Counted from the stretch's first letter, positions 19,403 to 31,372 are shown. The stretch: DNA of 64,000 nt from JAOUJD01 sp963811265 (GCA_963811265.1 CAWEQS010000026.1:186001-250000), one strand, 5' to 3'. Translations and numbers: made by a program. The notes: a model not told the origin generated them from the sequence alone.

Positions 19403-19462
19403 GGTTCAGGCTCGCCTCACCAGCTCGCCCGAAGGGAAGAGCTGGTGAGGCGAGCCTGAACC
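19403..19462. repeat. Perfect 24-bp inverted repeat overlapping the SRP RNA 3' end
   Basis: The left arm at 19403-19426 (GGTTCAGGCTCGCCTCAC then CAGCTC) is the exact reverse complement of 19439-19462. The 12-base loop itself contains CCC-GAA-GGG, which can pair and extend the stem. The right arm covers the last ~14 nucleotides of the predicted 4.5S RNA. In RNA from the minus strand this fold competes with the terminal helix of the SRP RNA. Confidence 0.9.
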
Positions 19463-19544
19463 TCGGCACCTGAAGAACTCCGCTGTGGCTGCTTCGTTCC
19501 CGACCTGACCAGGTTCACGGCACCTCAGTGCGAGGGGGCCCGCC
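19449..19544 (-). ncRNA. ffs: Signal recognition particle 4.5S RNA (bacterial small SRP RNA)
   Basis: The minus strand has the conserved SRP RNA core: ACCTGGTCAGGTCGGGAAC, directly followed by GAAGCAGCCACAGCGG. This is the domain IV tetraloop and asymmetric loop bound by Ffh. Flanking strands pair as expected: CCTCGCACTGA with TCAGGTGCCGAGG, and the ends GGCGGGCC with GGCTCGCC. That gives a ~96-nt hairpin RNA of normal size. The RNA works with Ffh and FtsY to target nascent membrane proteins. Its position next to dnaX is conserved in many proteobacteria. Ends are estimated from pairing. Confidence 0.92.
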
Positions 19545-19557
19545 ACTTCGAATCATA

Positions 19558-22500
19558 TCAGCGGCCCTCACTTCTCCCCGGAATTTCTTCCGGTGAAGTC
19601 GACGCCATCGACCACTCCCGCCAACCGGGCACCAGCGGGAAGTACAGGCCGAGTCTGGCGAGCGGATCGAGCGCCGCCCCGTAGGCTTCCAGCTGGTCCT
19701 GGTAGCGCACCTGCTCGGAATCCAGGAACGCCTCCACGTCCGTGCCTTCATGGGCACCGACCTTGTAGTCGACGATCCAGCGCGTCCCGTCCTGAGCGAC
19801 GAACGTGCGATCGAGCACCAGCTTCCGCACTCGCCCGCCCTGCACCACGCTCAGTCGCAGTTCACTGCGGTGGTCCGGGTGCCGGCCCAGCACCCAGCGA
19901 CCGCGCTCGCCCTGCACTGCGTTCAGCAGCGCCTGGGAAACACGGCCGCGAGCCGCGGCGAGTTCCTTCCCGGTCAGCCCGCCCGCCGCAAGCTCGCGCT
20001 CGATCTGCGGTGCGAGCGTCCCGACCCGCGCTGCATCCCACCCGTCGAGCGTGTCCTCCGCCATGCGTTGCAGCCATCGGTGCGCCACGACGCCGACACG
20101 GCGCGCCGTCTCGCCGGCCCAGGAAAACTCGATCGCGGCGCCGCTTTCGCTCGGCGCATCGACGGCCGACCAGCGAAGCGTCGGCGGGAGCGCAGGCAGC
20201 ATCCACCCGGGCGGCAGGCGGCGCAATGTCTGATCGACCGGTCTATCGGCCGGCAGCGTCCCGGCGCCGTGATCGATGATCCGGCCTGACTCGAAGCCGG
20301 GCTGAAGCACCGGCCACAACCGCGCGAGCAGCGACGTCGGCCGAACGCTCCACCGCCCGTCGTCGCCCTGCGAAGCGCTGCCGATCCAGTGCAGTCGATG
20401 CCGGGCACGCGTGGCGGCCACGTAGGCGAGACGTTCGTCCTCGTGGCGCTGTCGCTGCTGCAACTGGGACTCCACCCAACGCAGCAGGCGATCCTTGTCG
20501 GAACCTCCAGCGTGGATCGGCGCCAGCAACAACTCGGGCCCTTCCTCCGCGGCACGCTCGAGCCAGACCATCAGCTGCGCGTCGTCGCCGCGCGGCTTCG
20601 CGCCAAGCCGCGGAACGATCACGTGATCGAACTCCAGTCCCTTGGCCTTGTGGATGGTCATCACGTGGAACGCCGGGTCCGAGCCGGCCTGGGGAGCCGC
20701 GAACAACGATGCGAGCGACTCCTGCAGGTCGTGCACCTCGATCCGGCCGCCGTTCTCGTCCTCGTGCGCGAACAGGTGAGCGAAGAACTGCTCCGCATCC
20801 GCGCGCTCGGATTCGGACGACAGGCACGCCGGTCCGCCCAGCAGCAGCCAGGCCTGCTCGACCCGGTCGGCGCCCGGCATGCGGCCGGCGAGTTCGACGG
20901 CGCGCTGCAGGACCGGTCCCACCCGCGCGATGCGGGCGCGACCGTCGGCCGAGAGCCGATGCAGTCGCGCGTCATCCTCCAGCAGTTCGACGACAGGCCG
21001 CGAATCGCCTTCGGCCAGCGAAGCCAGGTCGGCCAGCGTCAGCCCGCACCACGGGGCGCGCAGCACCGAAAGCCACGCGGTGCGGTCCGCGAGGTGTTCG
21101 AGCGCCCGCGTCAGGGCAACGAGGTCCGAGATCAAGGGCTGGTTCGCCAGAGAGTGCAGCTCGACGGCCGTCGGGCAAAGGCCAGCCTGTCGCAGTTCCG
21201 CCGCGATCTCGACGAGGTGGGAGCGCGCACGCACGAGCAGCGCGATCGAGGCCTGCGGGCTCTCCGCGCGGATCGCCTCGACGACTTCGACGACCCTCTT
21301 CGCTTCGTCGGCGGCGCCGCCGCCGACGAATGCGTGCACCTGGACCGCGTCGTCGAGCGTGCGCCCACGGACCGCGGCGGCCGGTTCGAACGACACCGCT
21401 CCGCTCGCGATGTCGCTTTCGCGCGGCAGCACGCGGGCGAACGCGTCGTTCACCCATTCGACCACCGCCTCCTGGGAGCGGAAGTTGCGCGTGAGTCGAA
21501 GCGGCTCGAGCACGAGCGGGCCGACGCCGCGCTCCCATGCACGCAGGAACAGCCCGACCTCGGCCTCGCGGAAGCGGTAGATCGACTGCATCGGGTCGCC
21601 GACAACAAACAGCGTCCTTCCGTCCCCGGAGCTCCACTCGGCGACCAGTCGCTCGATCAGCTCGAACTGGGTGATCGAGGTGTCCTGGAACTCGTCGATC
21701 AGCAGGTGCCGCATCCGTGCGTCGAGCGCCAGAGCGATGTCGCCGCCGCCTTCGTCACCCAGCGTCCGCACGGCACGTCGCGTGACCTCGGTGAAGTCCA
21801 TCGCGCCGGCTTCGGCGAACACGACCGCGAGTTCCGCCGCTGCGCGCCTCAGCACCTCGACGATCGCTCCGGCGATGTCCCACTGGGCATCGCTGTACCG
21901 GGCGGGCGGCAGCGACCGCAGCTCATGCGAGGGCGACCCGCAGCGCGTCGTTGTCGCCCAGCTGCTCGATCAGTCGCAGCGATGCGCTCCTTGTATGCCT
22001 TCGCCCCCTCCTTTTCCTGCTTCGTGGCGCCGGCCGGGAACCCTTCCGCGACCGTGAAGCGCCCGCGCCACGTCCCGCCCTTCGTCAGCAGCAGCGAGGC
22101 AATCGAGCACCAGGCATCGAGTCGCGCCATCTCCGCCCGCGGAAGCCCGGTCAGGTCACTGCATGGGGCCAGCCACTCCGCGTTGCCGGCCGCATAGCGC
22201 ACGAGTTCGAGGAGTTCGTCGGCGAGCGGGGCAGGCAACAGCGTGCACGCCAGCCGCATCTGCTTCTCGCACGCGCGCCGCAGGGCGGCCTCGAGTTCGT
22301 CGCGCTCGTGACCTCCCAGGTGACGCAGCCACTGATCGCGCCGACCGAGCATCGACGCGATCAGGCGCATGGCGTGCTCGACGTCGTTGTCGAGATGCTC
22401 GAGGAGCCGGGCGACGTGCCGCGCGAGCGGCTCGTCCCCGCGGTCGGTGCTTTCCAGCACGGCGAGCGTCGAGCGCGCGGCGCGCGCGTACAGGTCGGCG

Positions 22501-22940
22501 GCGCGCTCCTTGACGTTGGGCGCCGCGCCGAGCCCCAGCGAAAGCGGCAACTGGCGCGCCAGCCACTGCGCAAGCGCGTCGATCGTCTGGACGCGCAGCC
22601 GTCCAGGGTTGTGCACGATGTCCCAGCCGCGCTCGGCGTCGCGCCGGTTCACCGCCCCGGCGAGCGACCAGGTCAATTGCTCGTGCGGCTGCCCTGGCTC
22701 CGGGCCCTTCGCGGCCTCGAGCGCCGCCACCAGGCGCTGCCGCATCTCGGCGGCCGCCTTGCGCGTGAACGTGATGGCAACGACTTCTTCGGGAGCGTCG
22801 ACCGTCGCCAGCAGCGCGAGCACGCGCTGGATCAGCAGCTCCGTCTTGCCGGAACCGGCCGGCGCGCGGACGATGAAGCTGGCCTCCGGTATCGAGCGCA
22901 CGACTGCGCGCGTCGGCATCGACAGCGAACAGGCCATCAT
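19558..22940 (-). CDS. AddA/RecB-like UvrD-family helicase-nuclease (two frameshifts near 21925-21978)
   Basis: Superfamily 1 helicase of a double-strand-break repair complex. Walker A APAGSGKTELL lies near residue 28, then AITFTRKAAAEMRQRL (motif Ia), HLLIDEFQDTS (motif II), VVGDPMQSIYRFREAE (III), TIHKAKGLEFDHVIVPRL (V) and YVAATRARHRL (VI). The C-terminus has a RecB-type nuclease core with WIVDYKVG and YQDQLEAYG. The N-terminal ~325 codons are in one frame. A stretch reading LIEQLGDNDALRVAL is in a second frame, and HELRSLPPARYSDAQWDIAG onward is in a third. Dropping two bases, near 21970-21978 and 21924-21932, gives 1126 aa. It overlaps the partner nuclease gene by one base (TGATG). Confidence 0.85.
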
Positions 22941-25628
22941 CAGTCATCGATGGTCTCCCCGTCCGAAGCCTGGTCGCCGCGGTCGCCGATGCGTTCGCTG
23001 TAACGGCACAGCATGGCCACGCCACAGTAACGGCAGGTGTCGACCCGCTTCGGCGCGACGGCCGCCACGCCGGACGCGAAGTCGTCCGCAAGCTTCGTCA
23101 GCTCTCCGCGCCATGCGTCGACCAGCGCCGACCAGTCCGCGTGATCGCGTTGCCAGTCATCGACCCGGGCGCCCGGCAGCATCGACGCGTCCTCGGCGAG
23201 GGAAACGAAACGTCGCTCGCCGGCGCGCAGCCGCGCGAAAGCGATGGCGCGGGCTTCGGGCTCCGAAGCGACGAGGTACAGCGGCAGTTGCGGCTCGTCA
23301 GGGCGCGCGCCGAGCCACGCCTTCACGCTCGAAGGACCGCCGGTCTTGTAGTCGATGATGATCGTCCGCCCATCGGGAAGCGAGTCCACCCGGTCGAGTT
23401 GTCCCGTGAGCGAAAGCTTGCCGATCGCGAGCGTTCGACGCTCCTCGGTCCACTTGACCTCGAACTCCTCCCGGCTCTTCGATCTCGAACTGAAGCCACT
23501 GCGCAGCCAGGCTCACGAGCCGCCGCTTCTCGAGCCCGAGCAGCCGCTGCCCGACTCCGTCGAGCCGACGCTCGCGGATGCGCGCAATGGCCTTGTCGGC
23601 CGCGAGTTCGAGCGCGACCGATCGCGCGTCCGACGACATGCCGGCGACGAACGAGCGGGTGCGCTCCGGCATCGAACGCCAGAACCTGGCCAGCACGCGG
23701 TGAACGAGATCGCCGCGCTCGGACGCCGCGAGGCCGTCGTGCGGCTGCTCCGGTTCGCCAGCGGCGAGCCGATGCTTCGCGAACGCCCGGAACGGACATG
23801 CCGACTGGTCAGTGAGCGTGGCGACGCCGCCGGCGACGTTTCGCGTGGCAGGCAGGGCGGCGCGACCGCGTCGGTCAGCATGTCGAGCCGCTCGGGCGCG
23901 ATCGCGTCGAGCGCACGTCGCGCACGATCCACGGGCGAGCGCGATGCTCCAGTCCGCGATCATCGTTGACGGCGCGAGGGTCCGGTCGCCCTCGCGCGTC
24001 GCGTGACTTGCGATCACCTCGCCGGCCGACCGCGCCAGCCGATCGAGCGTCGCCCGCGCGCGCTGCAGTTCGATCTCGGCCAACGCGCCCGGCATGCGCC
24101 TGGCCCGCTGCAGTTCGAGCGGCAGCATCGGATGCGCACGCGCGGGAAGCGGCCATCCTTCCGACGTCAGGCCCGCGATCCACAGGTGATCGAACTCCAG
24201 TCCGTTCGCCTCGAGCAGTCCCAGCACCTGAACCGGGGGATCGCCACCCTCGGGCTGGAAGACGGTCGACGCGGCGAGGCGCGCAAGCCGGCGAAAGGCG
24301 CCGCCAAGGTCCAGCGGACCCTGCACCCGCTCGAGCGACGCGAACTCTGCCAGCAATTCCTGCCAGCGCACGAGCGTCTGGTACTCGGCCGAGTCGGGTG
24401 CCTGCCGGCCGGGGAAGCCGATGGCGCGCAGGCCTTCGATGAACAGGGCCGCCCATTCCGAGAGTCGTCGCCTGCCGGAGCGGATGCCCTGCCGCCACGC
24501 CTGAAGCGCCTCGAGCCCCGCCCGCGGCGCAACCGGTTCACCGCTGCGAGCGCCGCGCGCGGCGGACACGAGGTGCGCGAGCGACACCATGGGTCCCGCG
24601 CGCCGGCGCCACTCGGCGTCGAACAGGGCGCGTGCGGGCGCGGGACCGAACTGGACATGCGAAGAGCGCAGCAGCGCGCTCGCCTCGGAAAACTCGACGT
24701 CTTCGATGGCAAGGCGCAAGCCGCGCAGCGCGGTCGCAACCAGCGGTGTATCGGCGAGCGACCCGCCGAGCGATACGGTGTACGGACGCGCCCTGTCGGG
24801 TGGCGCCAGCAGCGCATCCGGCATCAGTGCCGCATCGAGCGCGCGCGCAACGGCGCGTCGGCGCGCGGCGAGGTCCGGCACGACGATGCCGATGCGCGCT
24901 TCGGGATTCGCGGCCAGGCGGTTTGCGACCCAGTCGGCCATTCGTTCGAGTTCATCGTGCGCATCGGCCGCTGGCTGGCGCCGGCAGTCGCCGGGGCAGC
25001 GATCGTCCGCCAGTCGCTCGATCAGCGTGCCCCTGGCCGCAAGCGCCTCGAAGAACGCCGCCTGCTGGGGCGTCGGTTCGTCGAAGCCCGCGAGGACTAC
25101 CTCCGGGGGCGAGGCAAGGCTCCCCGCCACGATCAACGCGCGCACCACGTCCGGCAGCCGTGCCTGATCGACCGCGGCGATGCGCTCGACGCGTCGCTCG
25201 TACTCGGCGGCCCATCTGGCGAAGACCCGGGTGTCCTCCGTCAGCGCATAGTGACGCAGTCGATCCGCGATCTGCCACTGATGGGCAAGCGACCACGCCT
25301 CCGCGGCAAGCTGCGCAGCGCCGGCCGGCGATGCCAGCGGCACGTCGCCTGCATCGATCACGCCTTCCCACAGCGCGCTTTCCTGCGCAGGCGCGAGCGG
25401 TGCGCGCACACCAGTGAGCGCCGGATCGTGCTGCGCGATGTCGTGGAGGCCTGCGACGAAGGCCCCAAACGGCAGCACGCGCGGCGTCTCCCACACGCCG
25501 CGTCCCTGCTCGACCTGCCAGCCATCGAACTGCCGGCCAATGTCACGCGCAAGGCGCCGGCTCGTCGTGACGACGACCACTCCGGAGGCGGCGCGGGCAA
25601 GGCGTTCGAAAAGGGCGTTGCGGGACAC
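22940..25628 (-). CDS. AddB-like PD-(D/E)XK nuclease, probable DNA repair protein (frameshifts near 23470, 23855, 23935)
   Basis: Partner of the helicase. The N-terminus MSRNALFERLARAASGVVVVTTSRRLARDIGRQF starts at a GTG at 25628. The middle holds the inactivated-helicase-like motif VQVLGLLEANGLEFDHLWIAGLTSEGWP. The nuclease part reads TDQSACPFRAFAKHRL, RGDLVHRVLARFW, then in a second frame LPDGRTIIIDYKTG (active-site D and K) and CRYCGVAMLCRYSE, with Cys residues for an iron-sulfur cluster. An extra base near 23467-23475 breaks the reading before the active site. A compensating pair near 23932-23940 and 23850-23862 replaces ~25 residues that read LDMLTDAVAPP in the other frame. Corrected length 895 aa. 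Confidence 0.82.
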
Positions 25629-25832
25629 GAGCGACTCGATGATTCGAATGGATTGTAGGGACGCAACAGGCTCGAAACGCGAGCCTTCCCATCCCTTTTG
25701 GAAGTGCTACCATCCGCGAAACGGTGCGCACCGTACGGTCTTTCCCGCCTGCGCCACCGCCCTCCCCAACACAAGTTCCCAGTTTCTTCCTGATGCCAAT
25801 GCGCGCCGGCGGGCGTGCGGAAGGACGCAAAA

Positions 25833-26156
25833 ATGAGCGATATCAAATACGTCAGCGACGCTTCCTTTGAGCAGGACGTCCTGAAATCCGATGGCCCTGT
25901 GCTGGTCGACTACTGGGCCGAGTGGTGCGGACCATGCAAGATGATCGCGCCGATCCTGGACGAGGTGTCCAGGGAGTACGGCGGCAAGGTCACCGTGGCC
26001 AAGATGAACGTGGACGAGAACCAGCAGACGCCGGCGAAGTTCGGCATCCGCGGGATCCCCACGCTGATGCTGTTCAAGAACGGCGCGGTCGTCGGCACGA
26101 AGGTCGGCGCGCTCTCCAAGTCGCAACTCACCGCATTCATCGACAGCAACCTGTAA
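25833..26156 (+). CDS. trxA: Thioredoxin TrxA
   Basis: 107 aa, standard. Active site WCGPC at C32/C35 and the cis-proline motif IRGIPTLMLFKNG. It reduces protein disulfides with electrons from thioredoxin reductase. The ATG at 25833 is preceded by GGAAGGA; an upstream ATG at 25815 would add six residues and lacks a ribosome site. Divergent from the AddB-like gene across a 204-base gap, which should hold both promoters, and followed by rho, a conserved pair. Confidence 0.97.
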   Translation: MSDIKYVSDASFEQDVLKSDGPVLVDYWAEWCGPCKMIAPILDEVSREYGGKVTVAKMNVDENQQTPAKFGIRGIPTLMLFKNGAVVGTKVGALSKSQLTAFIDSNL

Positions 26157-26163
26157 TTGAGGC

Positions 26164-26184
26164 GCCGGGCCACACCGGCCCGGC
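26164..26184 (+). terminator. Hairpin between trxA and rho
   Basis: GCCGGGCC-acacc-GGCCCGGC, an 8-bp perfect stem 7 bases after the trxA stop codon. No strong T-run follows, so it may attenuate rather than end transcription, or protect trxA mRNA. Confidence 0.4.
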
Positions 26185-26268
26185 TCCATTCCCCGCGGGC
26201 GCGCGCCCGGCTCGTCGGACCCCGCACAGCGCGCCCCACCCTCTTCCGGCAGACCCGTAAAAAACCCT

Positions 26269-27531
<1,263 letters not shown>

Positions 27532-27782
27532 ACGGCCGGGCGAAAGTTCGGCGTTGCTCTCCGCCCGCGCAGTCAAAGGAAGGCAGCTCGGCGGATCGAG
27601 TCGGTCTCTTTGGTTTCAAGGGCTTGGCGAAGCCTGGCGGGTTGCCCGGAGGGCCGAAATCACGGATAATCCGCGGTTCCCGAAAAACGGGACCGTGGTC
27701 GAGGCAGACGGCTCAGTGCAACTGCGTGCAGATGCGCGTCACCCCTCGATCGTGCGGCCCACCCAGGCAGCGAGAGAAGAGA

Positions 27783-28082
27783 ATGAAACAAGGCATCCAT
27801 CCCGAGTACCGCGAAGTCGTCTTCCAGGACATGCAGAACGACTTCAAATTCATCACGCGCTCCACGCTGCAGACGAAGGAGACGATCGAGATGGACGGCA
27901 AGACCTACCCGCTGTTCAAGCTCGACACGTCGTCCGAGTCGCACCCGTTCTACACCGGCGCCCAGACGCGGATCGTCGAGACCGGCCGCGTGGAGAAGTT
28001 CCGCCAGAAGTTCGCCGCGAAGACCGAGGCCGTCAACGCCGCGGCCGCCGAGGCGAGCGCTGCGAAGGCCCGCCGCAAGTAA
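27783..28082 (+). CDS. rpmE2: 50S ribosomal protein L31, type B
   Basis: 99 aa. MKQGIHPEYREVVFQDMQNDF and SSESHPFYTGAQTRIVETGRVEKF match type B L31. The zinc-binding CxxC pair of the zinc-type L31 is absent, as expected for the C-minus paralogue. The C-terminal ~15 residues are an Ala/Lys-rich tail. The ribosome site AGAGAAGAG precedes the ATG. An intrinsic terminator lies 26 bases downstream. Confidence 0.95.
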   Translation: MKQGIHPEYREVVFQDMQNDFKFITRSTLQTKETIEMDGKTYPLFKLDTSSESHPFYTGAQTRIVETGRVEKFRQKFAAKTEAVNAAAAEASAAKARRK

Positions 28083-28107
28083 GCGTGGGCCGGCCCTCCG
28101 CCACGAC

Positions 28108-28132
28108 AAAGGCAGCTTCGGCTGCCTTTTTT
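28108..28132 (+). terminator. Intrinsic terminator after rpmE2
   Basis: AAAGGCAGC-ttcg-GCTGCCTTTTTT: a UUCG tetraloop hairpin with a six-T run, a textbook Rho-independent terminator. Confidence 0.9.
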
Positions 28133-28191
28133 GTTTGACGCGCCCATCAGGGGGTCTATAAGGCACCCGCAGGGGCACCCCAGAGGCACTC

Positions 28192-29928
28192 GTGAGTTTC
28201 GAACACCGACCATCACCCGCACGTGTGACGGAGGCTGCCGCGGCCAAGCTGCCGCGCTGGATGCTGCTCGCGCTGCTGGTGGCCTACGTGGTACCCGGGC
28301 TGTTCGGTCGCGATCCCTGGAGCCTCGAGGACGCTTCGGCCTTCGGGGTGATGTGGACGATGGCGCAAGGGGGAACGGCCGAATGGCTCCTGCCCGGCGT
28401 CGTGGGCCAGCCGTTGCCCGAGGAAGGGCCGCTGCCGTTCTGGATCGGAGCGCTCCTGATTCGCCTCTTCGGCGGCATGCTCGGCGCGGTGGATGCCGCG
28501 CGCCTGTCTTCGGTGCTTTGGTTCGCGCTGGCCACGTCGAGCGTCTGGTACGCCACTTATCGGCTGGCGCGACGCGCCGAAGCCCAGCCCGTCGCGCTGG
28601 CGTTCGGCGGCGAAGCGAGCCCGCGCGACTACGGCCGGATGCTCGCGGACATCGCCGTCCTGCTGATGCTGGCCACGTTCGGCATCGTCGTGCGACTGCA
28701 CGAAACCGTGGCCGAGACAGCGCTGTTCGCCCTGGTCGGCGTGCTGCTGCTCGCGCTCGCGGTCGCGCTCGAAGAGGAGTGGAAGGGCAGCCTCGCCGCC
28801 GGCCTCGCGATCGCGGCCGCGGCCTTGACGCGCGGATGGCTCCCCGCCGGCCTGCTGGCGATCGCCGCCGCTGCGTTCCTGGCCGGACAGGGATCACATC
28901 GTGCGCCACGCGTTGCGGCGATGCTGGCGCTGGCCATCGGCGGCTTCGCGCTGTGGCCGTTGACGGCGCGCCAGTTCGTGCCCGGGGCCGCCGAGTACAT
29001 GACCTCGCTGGCGCAGTGGAACGTCGAGCAGGTGCGCGGACCGAGCTTCGGAAGCCTCGCCTGGCTGATCCGGAACGCCGGCTGGTACACATGGCCCCTC
29101 TGGCCGTTCGCGCTGTGGACGCTGTACTCATGGCGCAGCTTCCTGCGCCGCCCGCACGTGCTGCTGCCCCTGCTGGTCGCCGCGGCGGGGCTGCTGAACG
29201 TGCTGCTGAGCAGCAGCCCGAGCGACCGCGACCTGATCGTCGTCGTTCCCGCGCTCGTGCTCCTGGCGGCCTTCGGCGTATCGACGTTGAAGCGCGCCGC
29301 CGACGACGCCATCGACTGGTTCTCGATCGCCCTGTTCGCGCTCGCGCTGGTCGGAGCCTGGCTCTACTTCATCGCCTGGAACACAGGGACGCCCCCGAAG
29401 ATGGCCGCTTCGGTCGCGCGGTTCATTCCGGGTCTCGTTCCGGACTTCGACCTGGTCGCTGCGATCGTCGCGCTTGCAGCCACCATCGCCTGGACGGCGC
29501 TCGCGGTCTGGCGAGTGCGGGTGCGCCCGCCGATGCTGTGGCGCGGACCGGCACTCGCAGCGGCGGGCCTGACCGCAATGTGGGTGCTGGTCGCAACGCT
29601 CTACGCGAGGCCGATCGAGTACAACCGCGGGATGCGGGTGACCGCCACCGTTCTCGGTGACCAGGTCCGGCGACTGGCCGGGCCCGGCGCATGCGTTCAG
29701 GCCTACCAGTTGCCCATGGGCATGCGCGCGATGTTCGCCTATCACGGCGCGATCCGCTTCAGCGGGCAAGGGGACGACGGCGACGCGTGCCGGATCGTCA
29801 TCCACCGCGACAGCGGGCGAACACAGCTCGACGACGCACCGCCTATCGGCGACTGGCAACTGGCCTACGAGACGACACGGCGCGCTCGTTACGAAGAGGT
29901 CTTCCGCATCTGGGTGCGCCGTCCCTGA
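28192..29928 (+). CDS. GT-C type membrane glycosyltransferase, ArnT-like
   Basis: 578 aa from a GTG start, with about ten or more hydrophobic helices. The first periplasmic loop after TM1 has LFGRDPWSLEDASAFGVMW, which fits the acidic loop of GT-C lipid-linked-sugar transferases (ArnT/PMT-like). The C-terminal ~110 residues are soluble. It probably transfers a sugar from undecaprenyl phosphate to an envelope acceptor; donor and acceptor are unknown. It is 24 bases before the MATE gene, so the two are likely cotranscribed. Confidence 0.7.
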   Translation: MSFEHRPSPARVTEAAAAKLPRWMLLALLVAYVVPGLFGRDPWSLEDASAFGVMWTMAQGGTAEWLLPGVVGQPLPEEGPLPFWIGALLIRLFGGMLGAVDAARLSSVLWFALATSSVWYATYRLARRAEAQPVALAFGGEASPRDYGRMLADIAVLLMLATFGIVVRLHETVAETALFALVGVLLLALAVALEEEWKGSLAAGLAIAAAALTRGWLPAGLLAIAAAAFLAGQGSHRAPRVAAMLALAIGGFALWPLTARQFVPGAAEYMTSLAQWNVEQVRGPSFGSLAWLIRNAGWYTWPLWPFALWTLYSWRSFLRRPHVLLPLLVAAAGLLNVLLSSSPSDRDLIVVVPALVLLAAFGVSTLKRAADDAIDWFSIALFALALVGAWLYFIAWNTGTPPKMAASVARFIPGLVPDFDLVAAIVALAATIAWTALAVWRVRVRPPMLWRGPALAAAGLTAMWVLVATLYARPIEYNRGMRVTATVLGDQVRRLAGPGACVQAYQLPMGMRAMFAYHGAIRFSGQGDDGDACRIVIHRDSGRTQLDDAPPIGDWQLAYETTRRARYEEVFRIWVRRP

Positions 29929-29952
29929 GCCGGCGATCGTCGCTCGAATTCG

Positions 29953-31323
29953 ATGGCTGACAGCCCGCCCCTGCGCGCGCCAGACACGTCGTCCCGTGCG
30001 CTGATCAAGCTCGCCTGGCCGCTGTTCATCGCGAACCTCGCGGTTGTCGGCAACGGGACGATCGACGCCATCATGGCGGGCCGGCTCTCTGCCACCGACC
30101 TCGCGGCGGTTGCCGTCGGATCGAGCATCTACGTCACCGTCTACATCGGCTTCATGGGCGTGCTGCAGGCGCTGTCGCCGATCGCGGGCCATCACTACGG
30201 CGCTCATCGCTGGCGCGCCATCGGCGACGACGTGCAGCAGGCCCTGTGGCTGTCACTCCTGCTGACGGCAGCGGGACTGCCGTGCGTCCTGGCAACCGAC
30301 CTGTGGCTCGGGTTCGCGCGCACTGACGACGAGGTGGGTCGCGTCGCGACCCTTTACCTGCACGCGATCGCCTTCGGCCTTCCCGCGGCGCTGGCCACGC
30401 GGGTCTTCGTGGCGCTGAACGCCGCGGTGTCACGGCCGAAGGTGACGATGGTCGTCAACGTGACCGCTCTCTCCCTGAAGGTGCCTCTGAACCTCGTGTT
30501 CATGTACGGCGCCGGTCCGGTCCCGGCCCTCGGGGGCGCGGGCGCCGGCGTCGCGACCGCGCTGCTCGCCTGGCTCATGCTCGCCATGAGCCTGGCCGTG
30601 TGGCGCTTCGACCCCTTTTACGCGCGCTTCCGCAGCGGCGAGGTCCACGGACCGCGCTGGGCCGCGCTGCGAGAGCAGCTGAGACTCGGCCTGCCGATCG
30701 GGCTCGCGACGCTGTTCGAAGTGACCTCGTTCACGTTCATGGCTGTGCTGATCGCCCGGCTCGGCACGGCCGCCGTCGCCGGTCACCAGATCGTGGCGAA
30801 CCTGATCGCGATCCTCTTCATGGTGCCGCTGTCGCTCGGCATCGCGACGAGCGTGCTGGTCGCACAGTCGCTCGGGGCGAACGAGCCGAAGGTGGCGCGT
30901 CGCGCCGCGCTCCGCGGCTTCCGCGTCGCGCTCGGCATCGCCGTCACCGCAGCGGCGCTGCTGTGGCTTCTGCGCGAGACGATCGTGAGTCTCTACACGA
31001 ACGATCCGGCGGTGGCGGCCGTCGCGCTGTCGCTGCTCGGCCTGGCCGCCCTGTTCCACCTGTTCGACGCCAGCCAGGGCGTGGCGGGGTTCGTGCTGCG
31101 CGGCTACAAGAGCACGTTCTGGCCGATGGTGATCTACGGCGTCGCGCTGTGGGGCATCGGCCTCGGCGGCGGATACTGGATCGGCCTCAACGCAACGCCG
31201 TTCGGCCCGCCGCGCGGTCCGCTCGGCTTCTGGGAAGCGGCCACTGCCGCCCTGGCGCTCGCGGCCACCCTGCTGTGCCTGCTCGCGGCTGCCGTTTCCC
31301 GGAAGCACGCGGCGCGCGCTTGA
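29953..31323 (+). CDS. MATE family multidrug efflux transporter (NorM-like)
   Basis: 456 aa with about 12 transmembrane helices in two related halves. The first half has IKLAWPLFIANLAVVGNGTIDAIMAGRLSATDLAAVAVG, the second LGLPIGLATLFEVTSFTFMAVLIARLGTAAVAGHQIV. These repeats are typical of the NorM/MatE family, which exports cationic compounds using Na+ or H+. A bidirectional terminator follows at once. Confidence 0.9.
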   Translation: MADSPPLRAPDTSSRALIKLAWPLFIANLAVVGNGTIDAIMAGRLSATDLAAVAVGSSIYVTVYIGFMGVLQALSPIAGHHYGAHRWRAIGDDVQQALWLSLLLTAAGLPCVLATDLWLGFARTDDEVGRVATLYLHAIAFGLPAALATRVFVALNAAVSRPKVTMVVNVTALSLKVPLNLVFMYGAGPVPALGGAGAGVATALLAWLMLAMSLAVWRFDPFYARFRSGEVHGPRWAALREQLRLGLPIGLATLFEVTSFTFMAVLIARLGTAAVAGHQIVANLIAILFMVPLSLGIATSVLVAQSLGANEPKVARRAALRGFRVALGIAVTAAALLWLLRETIVSLYTNDPAVAAVALSLLGLAALFHLFDASQGVAGFVLRGYKSTFWPMVIYGVALWGIGLGGGYWIGLNATPFGPPRGPLGFWEAATAALALAATLLCLLAAAVSRKHAARA

Positions 31324-31353
31324 AAAAAAGGGCCGGGAGACCCGGCCCTTTTT
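31322..31353. terminator. Bidirectional intrinsic terminator between MATE gene and htpX
   Basis: AAAAAAA precedes, and TTTTT follows, the stem GGGCCGGG-aga-CCCGGCCC. It therefore ends transcripts from both convergent genes. Confidence 0.88.
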
Positions 31354-31372
31354 CCTCGAGGACAGTTCGCGG

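Noticed and set aside
27532..27782. Small gene between rho and rpmE2
   Set aside because: Frames here lack a ribosome site and coding-like composition; the gap contains only imperfect hairpins.
28213..29312. Minus-strand frames opposite the glycosyltransferase gene
   Set aside because: Hydrophilic, low-complexity translations complementary to transmembrane segments; no ribosome sites or family motifs.
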